Below the pieces are notes generated by a model that did not search any database, was not told the DNA's origin, and was given only the letters and a program-made list of their open reading frames with translations. This document shows positions 6,913 through 15,316 of a stretch of 64,000 nt of DNA, piece by piece. Positions within the stretch are counted from its first letter, which is position 1; each line of letters begins with the position of its first letter. Where the stretch lies: positions 1-64,000 of the forward strand of contig NZ_JASITD010000027.1 in the NCBI RefSeq assembly GCF_030063445.1. Reading direction: 5' to 3'. Made by a program: the position numbers and the translations under genes. The stretch comes from Hymenobacter sp. H14-R3. GTDB lineage: Bacteria; Bacteroidota; Bacteroidia; Cytophagales; Hymenobacteraceae.

Positions 6913-8631
6913 CTACGAGCTGACGATGAGCAGCTGGCTGAAGTCGACGGCCGCGTTGACTATCTCCGTGCCACAGCTAAGGAAGTGCAGGTCCACGTTG
7001 TCGGTGAAGTGGGTCGCGTTCTCCTGGGGGAAGTCCTTCTTGCCCTCGCTCTTCTTAACCTTGACGATGCGACCCTTCGAGTCCTGGCTCACGGGGGCCA
7101 GCAGCATGGCCGTCACCACGTCCTTACAGTTGACCTTGTTGATGCGAATACGCAGCAGGTTGGGGTTCCTCTCCCCGAGCAGCTCCTGGGCCAGCAGGTA
7201 GCGGGTGGGGTGCCCAGGGATGCGGCCCAGGCCGTAGCGCTGGATGCGCCAGTTCTTCTTGCGAAAGGCCGCCATTAGCGTCTCGTTGAGGGTGAACTCG
7301 TTATCGACCCGCGTGGCGTTGCCGTACTCCTCGTCGGCCAGGAACTCAATCTCCTTACGCAGGTGACACGAGTAGTAGTTGGTTACCGCCTCGACCAGGT
7401 CGTCAATGAAGGCCGGGTGCTTGACGTAGAAGCCTTTGAGCAGGCGGTACTCCTGCTTATCCAGGTGGGGCTGGCCCACGAGCATCGTGGTAATCTTGCC
7501 GCCCCAGTCTACGCTGATGCGCAGGGGCTTATGGGAGCGGCAGTCGCTATCGCCCCGGCTATCGGAGAAATCAGCATCACCCAGGAAGCGCGAGCCCCCG
7601 GCGGCAATGAGCTTCTTCAGGTTGAGGCCGCCCTTCTTCTCGTCGGTGAGGCCGAGCACGAAGTCGTCGTTGGCGCACTCCACCACGTGGCGGGCCTGGT
7701 CGAGCTTCGGGTAGAAACCGCCCTCCACCGTGGTGGGCCGGCGGTTCATCATCTCAATCTGGAACGTGAAGTCCGTCATGAAGGCGCGCTGGTCGAGCAT
7801 GTACTGCAGGCCCAGGTTCTGGATATTGTCGAACGCGTTAGCCTCCGAGTAGAAGGTGCCCCGGTCGCGCTGCGAGGGGAAGTAGCGCACGGCCTTCATC
7901 ATCGGCACCACCTGCTCGCGCCAGATGTAGAGCTTCTCCTCGTCGGTTTCCGCGTCCAAAAAGCGCACCTGGGCGTCAATCAGCTCATTCTGGCGCTCCT
8001 CCAGGTCCACGCCCTCCTGGGCGTAATACTTAGACTTATCCAGCAGCCAACGCCCGGTATCACCCCAGGGCATGGACGAAAACAAGAATACGCCGTGGTG
8101 CATCGGGTTTTTACCGAAATACTGGCCGTTGCCCCGATTGGTGGCCGACAAGTCGGCATCGAGCTTGGTCTTATCGAAAAGCAGGGCCTCATCGCCGATA
8201 AAGCCGTCCACGTTCAGGCCCCGCGAGGCCGAGCCACCGGCATCGAGCGACACCAGGTGAAACCCGGTGCCGTTCTTGAAAATAATGAAGTGGTCGTAGC
8301 TCAAGGGGCCTTCGAAGGGGCGCTCCCAGCCCAGGGCGGGCGGCGGCTTGCGGCCGATGTAATAATCCCGGTTTAGGCGGTAGCCCAGGCGCTCCAGACC
8401 GGCCACGGTCGAGGGCAGCGTGCGGGTAAGCACCTGCTTATAGGTCGAGCCCACAATGACCCAGCAGCTGCGGGGCATGGTCTTCACAATCTGGTGAATA
8501 TCCCAGGCAATGATGCTCGACTTGCCCGTACCGCGGCCCCAGACGCTGATGCCCTGCTTCTTACCCCGCGCCGTGATGTAGCGCTGCTGCGGCTGATTGA
8601 ACCGGAGCTGTTCTTGGTTGATAACGGTCAT
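6913..8631 (-). CDS. Terminase large subunit, 572 aa
   Basis: The packaging motor and headful nuclease. The ATPase half has a Walker A-like GRGTGKSS (residues 32-39), a Walker B with catalytic acid in DGFIGDEALLFD (about 142-153) and a coupling-type region after it. The nuclease half has an RNase H-like acidic strand ISVDWGGKITTMLVG (near residue 375) and a late acidic motif FTDNVDLHFL. Length is normal for the family. The start overlaps the small subunit stop by four bases (ATGA), and a terminator follows. The domain order leaves little doubt about the call. Confidence 0.93.
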   Translation of the reverse strand: MTVINQEQLRFNQPQQRYITARGKKQGISVWGRGTGKSSIIAWDIHQIVKTMPRSCWVIVGSTYKQVLTRTLPSTVAGLERLGYRLNRDYYIGRKPPPALGWERPFEGPLSYDHFIIFKNGTGFHLVSLDAGGSASRGLNVDGFIGDEALLFDKTKLDADLSATNRGNGQYFGKNPMHHGVFLFSSMPWGDTGRWLLDKSKYYAQEGVDLEERQNELIDAQVRFLDAETDEEKLYIWREQVVPMMKAVRYFPSQRDRGTFYSEANAFDNIQNLGLQYMLDQRAFMTDFTFQIEMMNRRPTTVEGGFYPKLDQARHVVECANDDFVLGLTDEKKGGLNLKKLIAAGGSRFLGDADFSDSRGDSDCRSHKPLRISVDWGGKITTMLVGQPHLDKQEYRLLKGFYVKHPAFIDDLVEAVTNYYSCHLRKEIEFLADEEYGNATRVDNEFTLNETLMAAFRKKNWRIQRYGLGRIPGHPTRYLLAQELLGERNPNLLRIRINKVNCKDVVTAMLLAPVSQDSKGRIVKVKKSEGKKDFPQENATHFTDNVDLHFLSCGTEIVNAAVDFSQLLIVSS

Positions 8632-9299
8632 AGCTTGCCGCCTCCTTCTTTGGCCTGGCTGATGAGCAGCTGCATCTGGTCGGCGTTGACCACATTCTCG
8701 CTCACAGCCTCCTCAATCAGCTCGTAATCCGCGTCGCTGATTTCTTCGGGCCGGGTAAGGTCAAATTGCCGCGATTTACGGCCCTCCACGGTCAGATTCA
8801 GCACGTAGGACGTATTGCCCGTGCCGGTGCCCTCGTCCTCACCGTGGGCATCCGCGCGCCGGAGCCCGGTGATGTCCGCGATGAATTTCATGGCCGCCAG
8901 GGCCGATTTCACGTCGGGCGGGCGCATGGTGAGGCTCAGCTGCAGCAGCTTCTGGGCAAACTCCAGCAACACCGTCCGGCGGCCCTCCTTCTTGACCTTT
9001 TTAAAGTCGCCGAACAGGTTCTGGGCGTCGCGCAGCCGGCGGTAGCACGTGGGCCGGCTGATAGCGAACTGCTTGGCCAGCAAGGGCCAGGCCTGCTCAA
9101 AGGAGTGGTAGTTGAGAATCAGCGCGTAGGCCGCCTCCAGCTGGCTGTGCACCAACTTGTCTTTGCGGCTAAGACCGTCCAGCCCCGGGCCGTTTTCGTC
9201 TTGATAGGCCGCAAAAATGCGCTCCACGGCCGTGCTCGTGGGCAGGGGTACCTGCTCGGCCCCGGGCAGGCTACTGAGCGTAGGCAGCGAGTTGGACAT
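8628..9299 (-). CDS. Terminase small subunit, 223 aa
   Basis: The N-terminal half carries a helix-turn-helix-like run (LAKQFAISRPTCYRRLRDAQ, about residues 83-102) suited to recognising packaging sites, then a basic helix (FGDFKKVKKEGRRTVLLEF) and a helical oligomerisation region. The C-terminal tail is acidic (EEISDADYELIEEAVSENVV). Position immediately before the large subunit, with an ATGA overlap, is the main evidence. The 5' end overlaps the methyltransferase gene by 29 bases. Confidence 0.75.
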   Translation of the reverse strand: MSNSLPTLSSLPGAEQVPLPTSTAVERIFAAYQDENGPGLDGLSRKDKLVHSQLEAAYALILNYHSFEQAWPLLAKQFAISRPTCYRRLRDAQNLFGDFKKVKKEGRRTVLLEFAQKLLQLSLTMRPPDVKSALAAMKFIADITGLRRADAHGEDEGTGTGNTSYVLNLTVEGRKSRQFDLTRPEEISDADYELIEEAVSENVVNADQMQLLISQAKEGGGKL

Positions 9300-10548
9300 C
9301 AGTGAGTTCCTCTCCGTTAAGGGTGATGGTAAAGCGGCGCTGGTTGTCGCGCATGAACTGCACGTAGCGGCGCACGTGCACGTCCACGTAGCGCGGGTCG
9401 AGCTCGATAACGCGCGCCTGGCGGCCGGTTTTCTCGCACGTGATGAGTACCGAGCCCGACCCGCCGAAGCCGTCGAACACCACCGCGGCCGGCGCGCTGG
9501 AGCACTCGACCAGGTACTCCAGGATGTCGAGGGGCTTCATCGTGGGATGGTCGGCATTGCGCCCAGGGCGGTCAAACTTGAGCACCGTGGTCTGCTTGCG
9601 GTCCGAGTACCAGGTATGGGCCGCGCCCTCCTTCCACCCGTACAAAATGGGCTCGTGCTGCCAGTGATAGTCCTGGCGGCCCATCACGAAGGCCTGCTTG
9701 ACCCACACCAGGCACTGGCTCAGCTTCAGCCCGGCGTCCTTGAGGGCCAGGCGGAAGTTGGCCCCTTCCGAATCGGCGTGGAACACGTAGATGGGCGCAC
9801 CAGGGCGCATAAACGCGTAGCAGTTCGTGTAATAGTCACACAGGAACTGATAGAAGTCCCCATCGCTCATACTGTCGTTTTCAATCTTGAGGGCGTCCTT
9901 CGTCTTGCCCTGGTAATCGACGTTGTAGGGCGGGTCGGTGTTGACCAGGTCGATGAGCACGCCCTCACCCACGGCCCGGGCCACCACGTCCGAGTCGGTC
10001 GAGGAGCCGCACACCAGGCGGTGGGTAAGACCCAGGCCATCCGAGCTAAACTCGTACACGTCGCCGAGCACCGACACGGGCGTGGCCGGCGGGCTGGGGT
10101 CGAACTCGGCCTCCTCGGCCGGCGGAATGACCAGCGCGCTCAGGGCGGCCAGCTGCTCCAGGCCGCCCGTGTCGAGGATGAAATCCAGGTTGAGGTGGCT
10201 GAAGTTGTCGAGCAGGGCCTGGTAGTCAAACTGGCCGGCCCCGACGTTGCTGGTCACGTTGTACTCGTCGAGCTCGTCTTTCGTGAGCTGACGATTGGGG
10301 GCGCGCACGTCGATTGTTTCGTCGCCGCGGCCGGCATCGAGCAGCATAGCCAGGCGCTGGTGGCCGGCCACGACGACGTTGTCGAGGTTAATGGCGGGTA
10401 TCTCCACCAGGTTGAACTTGGCCAGCGAGTGGACCAGGCGCGCACGGCCCTCAGGGGTGAGGATGCGCGGGTTGTAGGAGAGCGGCACCAGGTCGCGCAC
10501 GCGGCGCTGGGTGGTGTGCCAGGCGAGGGGGAGTAGGTCTTCAGACAT
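9271..10548 (-). CDS. ParB-like domain fused to N6-adenine / N4-cytosine DNA methyltransferase, 425 aa
   Basis: Residues 1 to about 110 form a ParB/sulfiredoxin-like domain (LVPLSYNPRILTPEGRARLV, VAGHQRLAML). The methyltransferase follows with the catalytic motif TDPPYNV (near residue 210) and the SAM-binding motif FDGFGGSGSVLI (near 365), the beta-class order. Such fusions are frequent in phages and modify the phage genome, often as protection from host restriction. It lies between virion genes and the terminase, so it is expressed late or with packaging. The target sequence cannot be predicted. No partner endonuclease is next to it. Confidence 0.9.
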   Translation of the reverse strand: MSEDLLPLAWHTTQRRVRDLVPLSYNPRILTPEGRARLVHSLAKFNLVEIPAINLDNVVVAGHQRLAMLLDAGRGDETIDVRAPNRQLTKDELDEYNVTSNVGAGQFDYQALLDNFSHLNLDFILDTGGLEQLAALSALVIPPAEEAEFDPSPPATPVSVLGDVYEFSSDGLGLTHRLVCGSSTDSDVVARAVGEGVLIDLVNTDPPYNVDYQGKTKDALKIENDSMSDGDFYQFLCDYYTNCYAFMRPGAPIYVFHADSEGANFRLALKDAGLKLSQCLVWVKQAFVMGRQDYHWQHEPILYGWKEGAAHTWYSDRKQTTVLKFDRPGRNADHPTMKPLDILEYLVECSSAPAAVVFDGFGGSGSVLITCEKTGRQARVIELDPRYVDVHVRRYVQFMRDNQRRFTITLNGEELTDVQLAAYAQ

Positions 10549-10550
10549 GA

Positions 10551-11222
10551 CTAAGACGTTAGTTTTGATTGGATTAGCAGGATATCAGCCTCCACAGCGG
10601 CTAGGTCGGCCGCGCGGGCGGGGTTGTTTTTGAGCTTGCTGCGCAGGCAGCGCCGGTTGGCCAGGCGGCGGCGCAGCTCCCCGGCATCGGTGAGCTCGTC
10701 GGTGGCCACCGGACCGGGTAGCTGGCCGTGGGCCCGCACGTGGGCCTCCAGGGCCTTGAGTTTGGCCTCCTCGCTGGTGAGCACCACGATGCGCAGGGCG
10801 ACCACGCCGCGGGCCTTTTTGCCCACGTTCTTGCCGGTGAGTTGGGGGTGCAGGTGGCTGCGCTCGTCGCGCACGGCCTTCAGCTGCTGGCGCACCTGCT
10901 GCAGCACGGGGTGGGAGTCCAGGACCGGCCCCGCGGCCGGCGCAGCCGGAGCCGGGGCGGTGGCCACCGGCGGGGCCAGGACTACTGGCTCCGCGGCCGG
11001 CGCATCCGGCGGCGACGTGGGTACCACCACGGCTGGCTCAGGGGCGGGGGCGGGCACCAGGGCGCGCAACTCGCGCACGAGCACCGCCTGGCTGTACTCG
11101 GTGGCTCCCAGCGCGAACAGGCGCTGGTAGGTCTTGCTGGGGGTGCCGGCGTTGTAGAGGGCCGCACCCTGGGCAAAGTCCTGACCCGAGGCCAGCCAGG
11201 TGGTGATTTGTTCCGGTTTCAT
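10551..11222 (-). CDS. Hypothetical phage protein with Pro/Ala linker, 223 aa
   Basis: Begins MKPEQITTWLASGQDFAQGA, a small helical N-terminal domain, then a long Pro/Ala/Val linker (about residues 60-105), then a helical basic C-terminal domain (VRQQLKAVRDERSHLHPQL, LRRRLANRRCLRSKLKNN). I chose ATG 11222 because the frame further upstream runs through the terminator hairpin at 11264-11300. It lies two bases upstream of the methyltransferase gene. I recognise no family. Confidence 0.6.
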   Translation of the reverse strand: MKPEQITTWLASGQDFAQGAALYNAGTPSKTYQRLFALGATEYSQAVLVRELRALVPAPAPEPAVVVPTSPPDAPAAEPVVLAPPVATAPAPAAPAAGPVLDSHPVLQQVRQQLKAVRDERSHLHPQLTGKNVGKKARGVVALRIVVLTSEEAKLKALEAHVRAHGQLPGPVATDELTDAGELRRRLANRRCLRSKLKNNPARAADLAAVEADILLIQSKLTS

Positions 11223-11263
11223 GCCCCGAAGTTGCCGGCAGCCGTCACGGTAAAAAAGGACGC

Positions 11264-11300
11264 GAAAAAGCCCACTACCGGGTGGGTAGCGGGCTTTTTC
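11264..11300 (-). terminator. Intrinsic terminator
   Basis: GAAAAAGCCC-ACTACC pairs with GGTAGC-GGGCTTTTTC with one mismatch. It follows the minus-strand gene ending at 11322. The A-rich motif AAAAAAGGACG (11252-11262) lies directly beside it. Confidence 0.75.
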
Positions 11301-11321
11301 GGAACAAATGCCGGAGGGCAC

Positions 11322-11534
11322 CTACGCCTCGCTCGCGGACGTTCTTTTGCGGGTGCGACGTGCGACGAGGTAGGTGAACTGCGGGTCTTTCACCAGCTCG
11401 TCGGCGTCGGTCAGGGTAAGCGTGCGCAGGTCAATCGTGCGGCCCAACCGTTGAATTTCGATTCTCGTGGGGACGATGCTGCACTTATACTTCGCCGCGA
11501 CCTCGGGCTGGAGCTGGTGGGGAGAGGTGGCCAT
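11322..11534 (-). CDS. Small phage protein, 70 aa
   Basis: MATSPHQLQPEVAAKYKCSI, then a strand-rich middle and a basic C-terminus (YLVARRTRKRTSASEA). It sits three bases downstream of the structural-type gene ending at 11538 and before a terminator, so it closes the capsid operon. Family unknown; a head or tail assembly factor is possible from position. Confidence 0.55.
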   Translation of the reverse strand: MATSPHQLQPEVAAKYKCSIVPTRIEIQRLGRTIDLRTLTLTDADELVKDPQFTYLVARRTRKRTSASEA

Positions 11535-11537
11535 TGG

Positions 11538-12074
11538 CTAGACTGGCTTCATCAGGACGTCGCCTGCGTAGATGTAGAGACCGTTGGCGTACGCCTCGCC
11601 CTTGACGTTGAAGCCCCGGCGGCCGCTCGAGAGCTTGCCCGAGTCGTAGTCGGGGGCCAGCTCTACGGGCAAGCCCTCCGAGCCCACTTGCAGGTAGGTG
11701 CCGTCGGCATCGGGCACCAGCATGATAAGGCCCAGGTTTTTCACCACGCGGAAGAATTCCAGGGCCTCGGCCTTGTTGCCAGGGTGAAAGCCTTCGAAGC
11801 TCACCTTCAGGCCCCGCCCGTCGCGCTCGCCCGTGATGGCGGCTTTGAGCATGTTGGAGTCGAGGGTGATGTACTGCTTGGTCCAGCCCTTGCCGGGCTT
11901 GAAGGCGTGGTCGGCCGCGATGATGGCCGTGTCGCCCGCCTTAACCCCCGTTTTGGGGGCCTTGGCGATGGTAGTGAAGTCGCTCTCGCGGGCCGTGAGG
12001 ATGTAGCCCAGCAAGCCGGGCGTGTTGTCGTCACCTTCGGGGCCAGCGAGGTTGTTGAGGTCAAACGTATTCAT
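11538..12074 (-). CDS. Putative virion structural protein, 178 aa
   Basis: A soluble, beta-rich protein with features of a tail-tube or head-decoration protein: it opens MNTFDLNNLAGPEGDDNTPG, has a middle with repeated short strands (ITLDSNMLKAAITGERDGRG) and ends in YANGLYIYAGDVLMKPV. No catalytic motif or signal peptide is visible. It lies downstream of the capsid and a coiled-coil gene in one operon. Tail-tube identity is only a suggestion from length and order. Confidence 0.55.
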   Translation of the reverse strand: MNTFDLNNLAGPEGDDNTPGLLGYILTARESDFTTIAKAPKTGVKAGDTAIIAADHAFKPGKGWTKQYITLDSNMLKAAITGERDGRGLKVSFEGFHPGNKAEALEFFRVVKNLGLIMLVPDADGTYLQVGSEGLPVELAPDYDSGKLSSGRRGFNVKGEAYANGLYIYAGDVLMKPV

Positions 12075-12130
12075 GCTGAATAGCTTAAGCAGGTGATATA
12101 ATAGGTGAAATCTTCCTGGTAGCTGGCGAG

Positions 12131-12613
12131 CTAGTCTTTTTCGTCGACCAGCTCCAGCACGCCCGAGCGGCTATCCACGAGTTTGGCCACCAGGGCGGGG
12201 TTGCTGGCCAGGTCCGCCCCTTTCACCAGGTTGCCCTCGAAGTGGAACTGCGGCACGAGCACGCGGTAGACCTGGCTCTCGTGGGTCACCACGGTAGTGC
12301 CGCCCTGGGCCGCTACTTTCGCGGCACGCTCGCGGGACTCGTGGCCGGCGATGACGTTTTCGTTGGCCTCGGCATCCAGCTCCAACTCGCGCACGCGGGT
12401 CACTTTCTCCGACAGGTCGGTTTTGGCCTTGTCGCGGTCAGCGACCGCCTGGTCGCGGTCCTTAACTGCCTTGGCCAGGTCAGCGCCCTGGGTTTTGAGC
12501 TGGCCTTTCTGGTCGGCGATGGTGGCTTCGAGCTGGCCCGATTTGGTCTTCAGGTCGGTTACCTGCTTGGTGAGCGCTTCGTTCTGCTGCTCGGGGGTGA
12601 GGGCTTCTGCCAC
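12131..12613 (-). CDS. Coiled-coil phage protein, 160 aa
   Basis: Residues 8-85 are a near-continuous heptad helix (VTDLKTKSGQLEATIADQKG through RDKAKTDLSEKVTRVRELEL). A compact C-terminal domain (QVYRVLVPQFHFEGNLVKGA) follows. The place directly after the major capsid gene suits a scaffold, head fibre or decoration protein, but scaffolds normally precede the capsid gene. No family recognised. Confidence 0.55.
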   Translation of the reverse strand: MAEALTPEQQNEALTKQVTDLKTKSGQLEATIADQKGQLKTQGADLAKAVKDRDQAVADRDKAKTDLSEKVTRVRELELDAEANENVIAGHESRERAAKVAAQGGTTVVTHESQVYRVLVPQFHFEGNLVKGADLASNPALVAKLVDSRSGVLELVDEKD

Positions 12614-12656
12614 GGTAGTAGAGGGTAAATAATTAGAAATGAGAGGATTGGCACCG

Positions 12657-12691
12657 CCAAAGCCGGCCCCCCAACGGAGAGCCGGCCTTGG
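12657..12691. terminator. GC-rich hairpin after the capsid gene
   Basis: CCAAAGCCGGC (12657-12667) pairs with GCCGGCCTTGG (12681-12691) with one mismatch. There is no T-run, so termination may be partial, which would lower expression of genes after the capsid. Confidence 0.5.
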
Positions 12692-12706
12692 CCGAGGTGG
12701 GGGTGG

Positions 12707-13714
12707 CTAGGTGACGGTGTTGCCCAGGTCCAGCTCGTTGGCGAAGACGGCCTCCAGGAGCGGGAAACCCACGCCCTTGTAGTAGTCGGTGAAAATGGCC
12801 ACTTCGCGCTTGGCGCTTTCCACGCGCACCATTTTCTCGTTTACCGACTTCTTCGAGAGCTTCTTGCGGTTGTCGTCGGGCGTGGCCCAGACTTTCGAGC
12901 TGGTGCCCATCGACACCAGGCCGACTACCGTGTGCAAGGTGAACTCAATCGGAATCTGCACGATGGCGTCGCCGTTGCCGGCAAGCAGGGGCTTGGACGT
13001 CATGAAATTCATGTCCCGGCCATACTTGATTTGGCGACCACGGGCGTAGCGCTCAGCCAGCGTCGGGTTCATGCACACCTTCATCGGGCGGCCTTTGTAG
13101 CGGATGCTGAAGGCGCGGCAGAACGCCTCCACGTACTCGCAGAAGGCAACCGCGTCGCTGGGCAGCGCGCCCAGCGAGATGGGCGTAATCTGCGAGTTGG
13201 CAATGCCCTGGTTGATGATGGTGCGGATGCCGTCCATCGCCGTGCCGGCCGCCGAGGGCACGCCCTTGGTGGGGGCCACGAACTTGCCCAGGTACACCTC
13301 GTTAAGCTCGAAATCCTCCTGAATCTGGGGCAGAATGTGCGCCTCAATCAACCAGCGGATAACCGGCCACTTGGCGCGGTCGAGGTCGTTGTCGGCCAGG
13401 AAGCCGAGCCAGGAAGCCTCGATTTGGTCAGGCGTCAACTCCAGGTCCACCTTCATCGGGAACTGGCTCAGCACCACGGGCGTAACCGCTACCGTGCCCA
13501 GGGGCGTCCAGCCGGGCTGGAAGGCCTGCAGGATGCGGCCCAGGTCGGTCTTGGCCATGCGGTACTGCGTGTCGTCGGTCACAATGGAGCCGAAGAGCGA
13601 CTCCGTCACGCCCGCGATGAAGGCGCGCTGCACCAGACGGGTAGCGTTCTGGCCGGCAGCGATGTAGTAGCTGCCGTACTCGGCCAGCAGGGATTCAATG
13701 GTCAAGTCTGCCAT
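12707..13714 (-). CDS. Major capsid protein, 335 aa
   Basis: Length, position after the head protease and composition fit an HK97-type capsid protein of Bacteroidota phages. It opens MADLTIESLLAEYGSYYIAA, has a long helix region (QIEASWLGFLADNDLDRAKW), a characteristic segment YKGRPMKVCMNPTLAERYA, and a C-terminal strand run with IFTDYYKGVGFPLLEAVFAN. No cleavable delta domain is obvious at the N-terminus, in keeping with a separate scaffold. It has its own leader and a hairpin just downstream. I identify it by context and overall look, not by a catalytic motif. Confidence 0.8.
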   Translation of the reverse strand: MADLTIESLLAEYGSYYIAAGQNATRLVQRAFIAGVTESLFGSIVTDDTQYRMAKTDLGRILQAFQPGWTPLGTVAVTPVVLSQFPMKVDLELTPDQIEASWLGFLADNDLDRAKWPVIRWLIEAHILPQIQEDFELNEVYLGKFVAPTKGVPSAAGTAMDGIRTIINQGIANSQITPISLGALPSDAVAFCEYVEAFCRAFSIRYKGRPMKVCMNPTLAERYARGRQIKYGRDMNFMTSKPLLAGNGDAIVQIPIEFTLHTVVGLVSMGTSSKVWATPDDNRKKLSKKSVNEKMVRVESAKREVAIFTDYYKGVGFPLLEAVFANELDLGNTVT

Positions 13715-13775
13715 CGGTAAGGGAAATTTTTAGAAGTGAAAAGCGGGAGAAAAGCGGGGCGAGCAGGGGCGGGCC

Positions 13776-15155
13776 CTAGTCTTTGATGCGGGGCCCGAAA
13801 AGCGGATTGCCGGCCAGCGCCTGGTTGTGGGGCAGCGCGTCGATGGCCTTCTGGTGCGCGCTGGGCTCACCCAGCTCCACATCGGTCCTGCCAGCTTCCA
13901 GGGCCGTGCCGGTGTGGGCCGCGCCGGGGGCCTTATCGAACTTGTCGGCCTTTACCTTGAAGCCGTCGCGCTGGGCAACCAGGGCGGCGATGTCGGTGGC
14001 ACCGGCAGCAGCCAGGGCAGTGGTCACGAGCTGAAGGCTTGCCTCAGCTGCGGTGGCTCGGCCGGCCGTGGTGGTGAGGTCCTCGAAGGCGGCCTCGGTG
14101 ATGAGCTGCGCGCCGGTTACCCCGGCGGCCGTGAGTTCGGCATTAGCCGCGGTGGCCTGCTCGGGGGTGATGGCTACGGCGGAAACCAGGGCGTGCGCGG
14201 CAGCACCCAGCGTCAGCTTCTTGGCGAAGAGAGACATGGAAGTAGTTGAAGAAGAAGGAGATGAATCAGTAGTGTCGGCCTCGTTGGCGAGTTGCTCAGC
14301 CAGGGCGATGGCCTCGTCGAGCGAGCCCATCAGGTCGGCCAGGCCGTTGGCGAGGCAGGCTTCCCCCACGAAGACCATTCCCGAGGTCACGAGCTTGAGC
14401 TGCTTGGCGGGAATCTTGTCGCCCCGGTTGGTGCTCACGGTGCTCAGGAACACCTCGTTAAGGGGGTCGAGGATTTCAGCGCGCAGGGGCTCGGGGTCGC
14501 CGTCGATGGCGGCCTGGAACGAGGCGTTTTTGTTGGTGCTCTTGGTGGCGTTGACGCGTACCGTCTTGATGCCTAGCTGCTCGAAGTAGCCCGTAAAGTC
14601 CAGAAACTCGGCCATCGTGCCGATGGAGCCGCACATGGCCGTGCGGCCGGCCAGCATCACCGCGTTGCCGCCACTGGCGCCCCAGTAGCCGGCCGAGCAG
14701 GCCTGCTGCACGTAGCTCACGAAGGGCTTCTGGGTGCCGGCGATGATGCCCGCGAAGTTTTCCAGGCCCATCGTGCTGCCGCCGGGCGTGTTGAACACGC
14801 CCACGTGGCCAATGAAGCTGGGGTGGGCATCGGCCTGCTGCACGCGCTGGCCGATGGTGCCGGTGCCGACCGCGTACCACGAGTCAAAGGGCATCATCAC
14901 CCCGGCGATGCTGTGCACGGCAACCGAGCCGGCGGGCACCTCGTCGAGGGTGGCGTAGCTCTGCACGCCCAGGGCTGCGGCGTGCGGGGTGAAGGCCGAG
15001 AAGCCGAGCTGCATTACTGGCCGCTCCTGCTCACTGGCCCCGCCCGAGCGGCCGGCCAGTAGCTGGGCCACCTGGGCGTAAAGCATCTGTACCCCCTGGC
15101 CTTCAAGAAGGACCGGGGCTTGCAGCATCGTGGCGAGGGTGGCGTAGGTAAGCAT
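13776..15155 (-). CDS. S49-family head maturation protease fused to scaffold-like region, 459 aa
   Basis: Residues 60-270 are a signal peptide peptidase-like fold: substrate-strand GVFNTPGGSTMGLENFAG, catalytic Ser in ACSAGYWGASGGN (near 154) and catalytic Lys in TVRVNATKSTNKNASF (near 205). After a Ser/Thr linker comes an Ala-rich helical region (about 307-459) typical of scaffold proteins. An internal ATG at 14237 (MSLFAKKLTLGA) would express that region alone, as lambda C and Nu3 do. Phage proteases of this family cleave scaffold and capsid before DNA entry. It lies directly upstream of the capsid gene. Confidence 0.88.
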   Translation of the reverse strand: MLTYATLATMLQAPVLLEGQGVQMLYAQVAQLLAGRSGGASEQERPVMQLGFSAFTPHAAALGVQSYATLDEVPAGSVAVHSIAGVMMPFDSWYAVGTGTIGQRVQQADAHPSFIGHVGVFNTPGGSTMGLENFAGIIAGTQKPFVSYVQQACSAGYWGASGGNAVMLAGRTAMCGSIGTMAEFLDFTGYFEQLGIKTVRVNATKSTNKNASFQAAIDGDPEPLRAEILDPLNEVFLSTVSTNRGDKIPAKQLKLVTSGMVFVGEACLANGLADLMGSLDEAIALAEQLANEADTTDSSPSSSTTSMSLFAKKLTLGAAAHALVSAVAITPEQATAANAELTAAGVTGAQLITEAAFEDLTTTAGRATAAEASLQLVTTALAAAGATDIAALVAQRDGFKVKADKFDKAPGAAHTGTALEAGRTDVELGEPSAHQKAIDALPHNQALAGNPLFGPRIKD

Positions 15156-15219
15156 CGACTTTGGGTAAGAATCGATGCAAAGCTGGCCGGCCGCCTAGCG
15201 CGCAAAAAGGACAGCAAAA

Positions 15220-15243
15220 AGCCCCGCCGGGTGGGGCGGGGCT
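15220..15243 (-). terminator. Intrinsic terminator after the fibre gene
   Basis: AGCCCCGCC and GGCGGGGCT form a 9-bp stem followed, on the minus strand, by TTTTTGCTG. It separates the fibre operon (ending at 15317) from the protease-capsid operon. Confidence 0.85.
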
Positions 15244-15316
15244 CGGGGTGCTCAGGGGCGCAGGGCCTTGTAAGTGATGCGGGCCAGGGCCAGCTAGTAA
15301 GTTATTGGCTTTTCTA

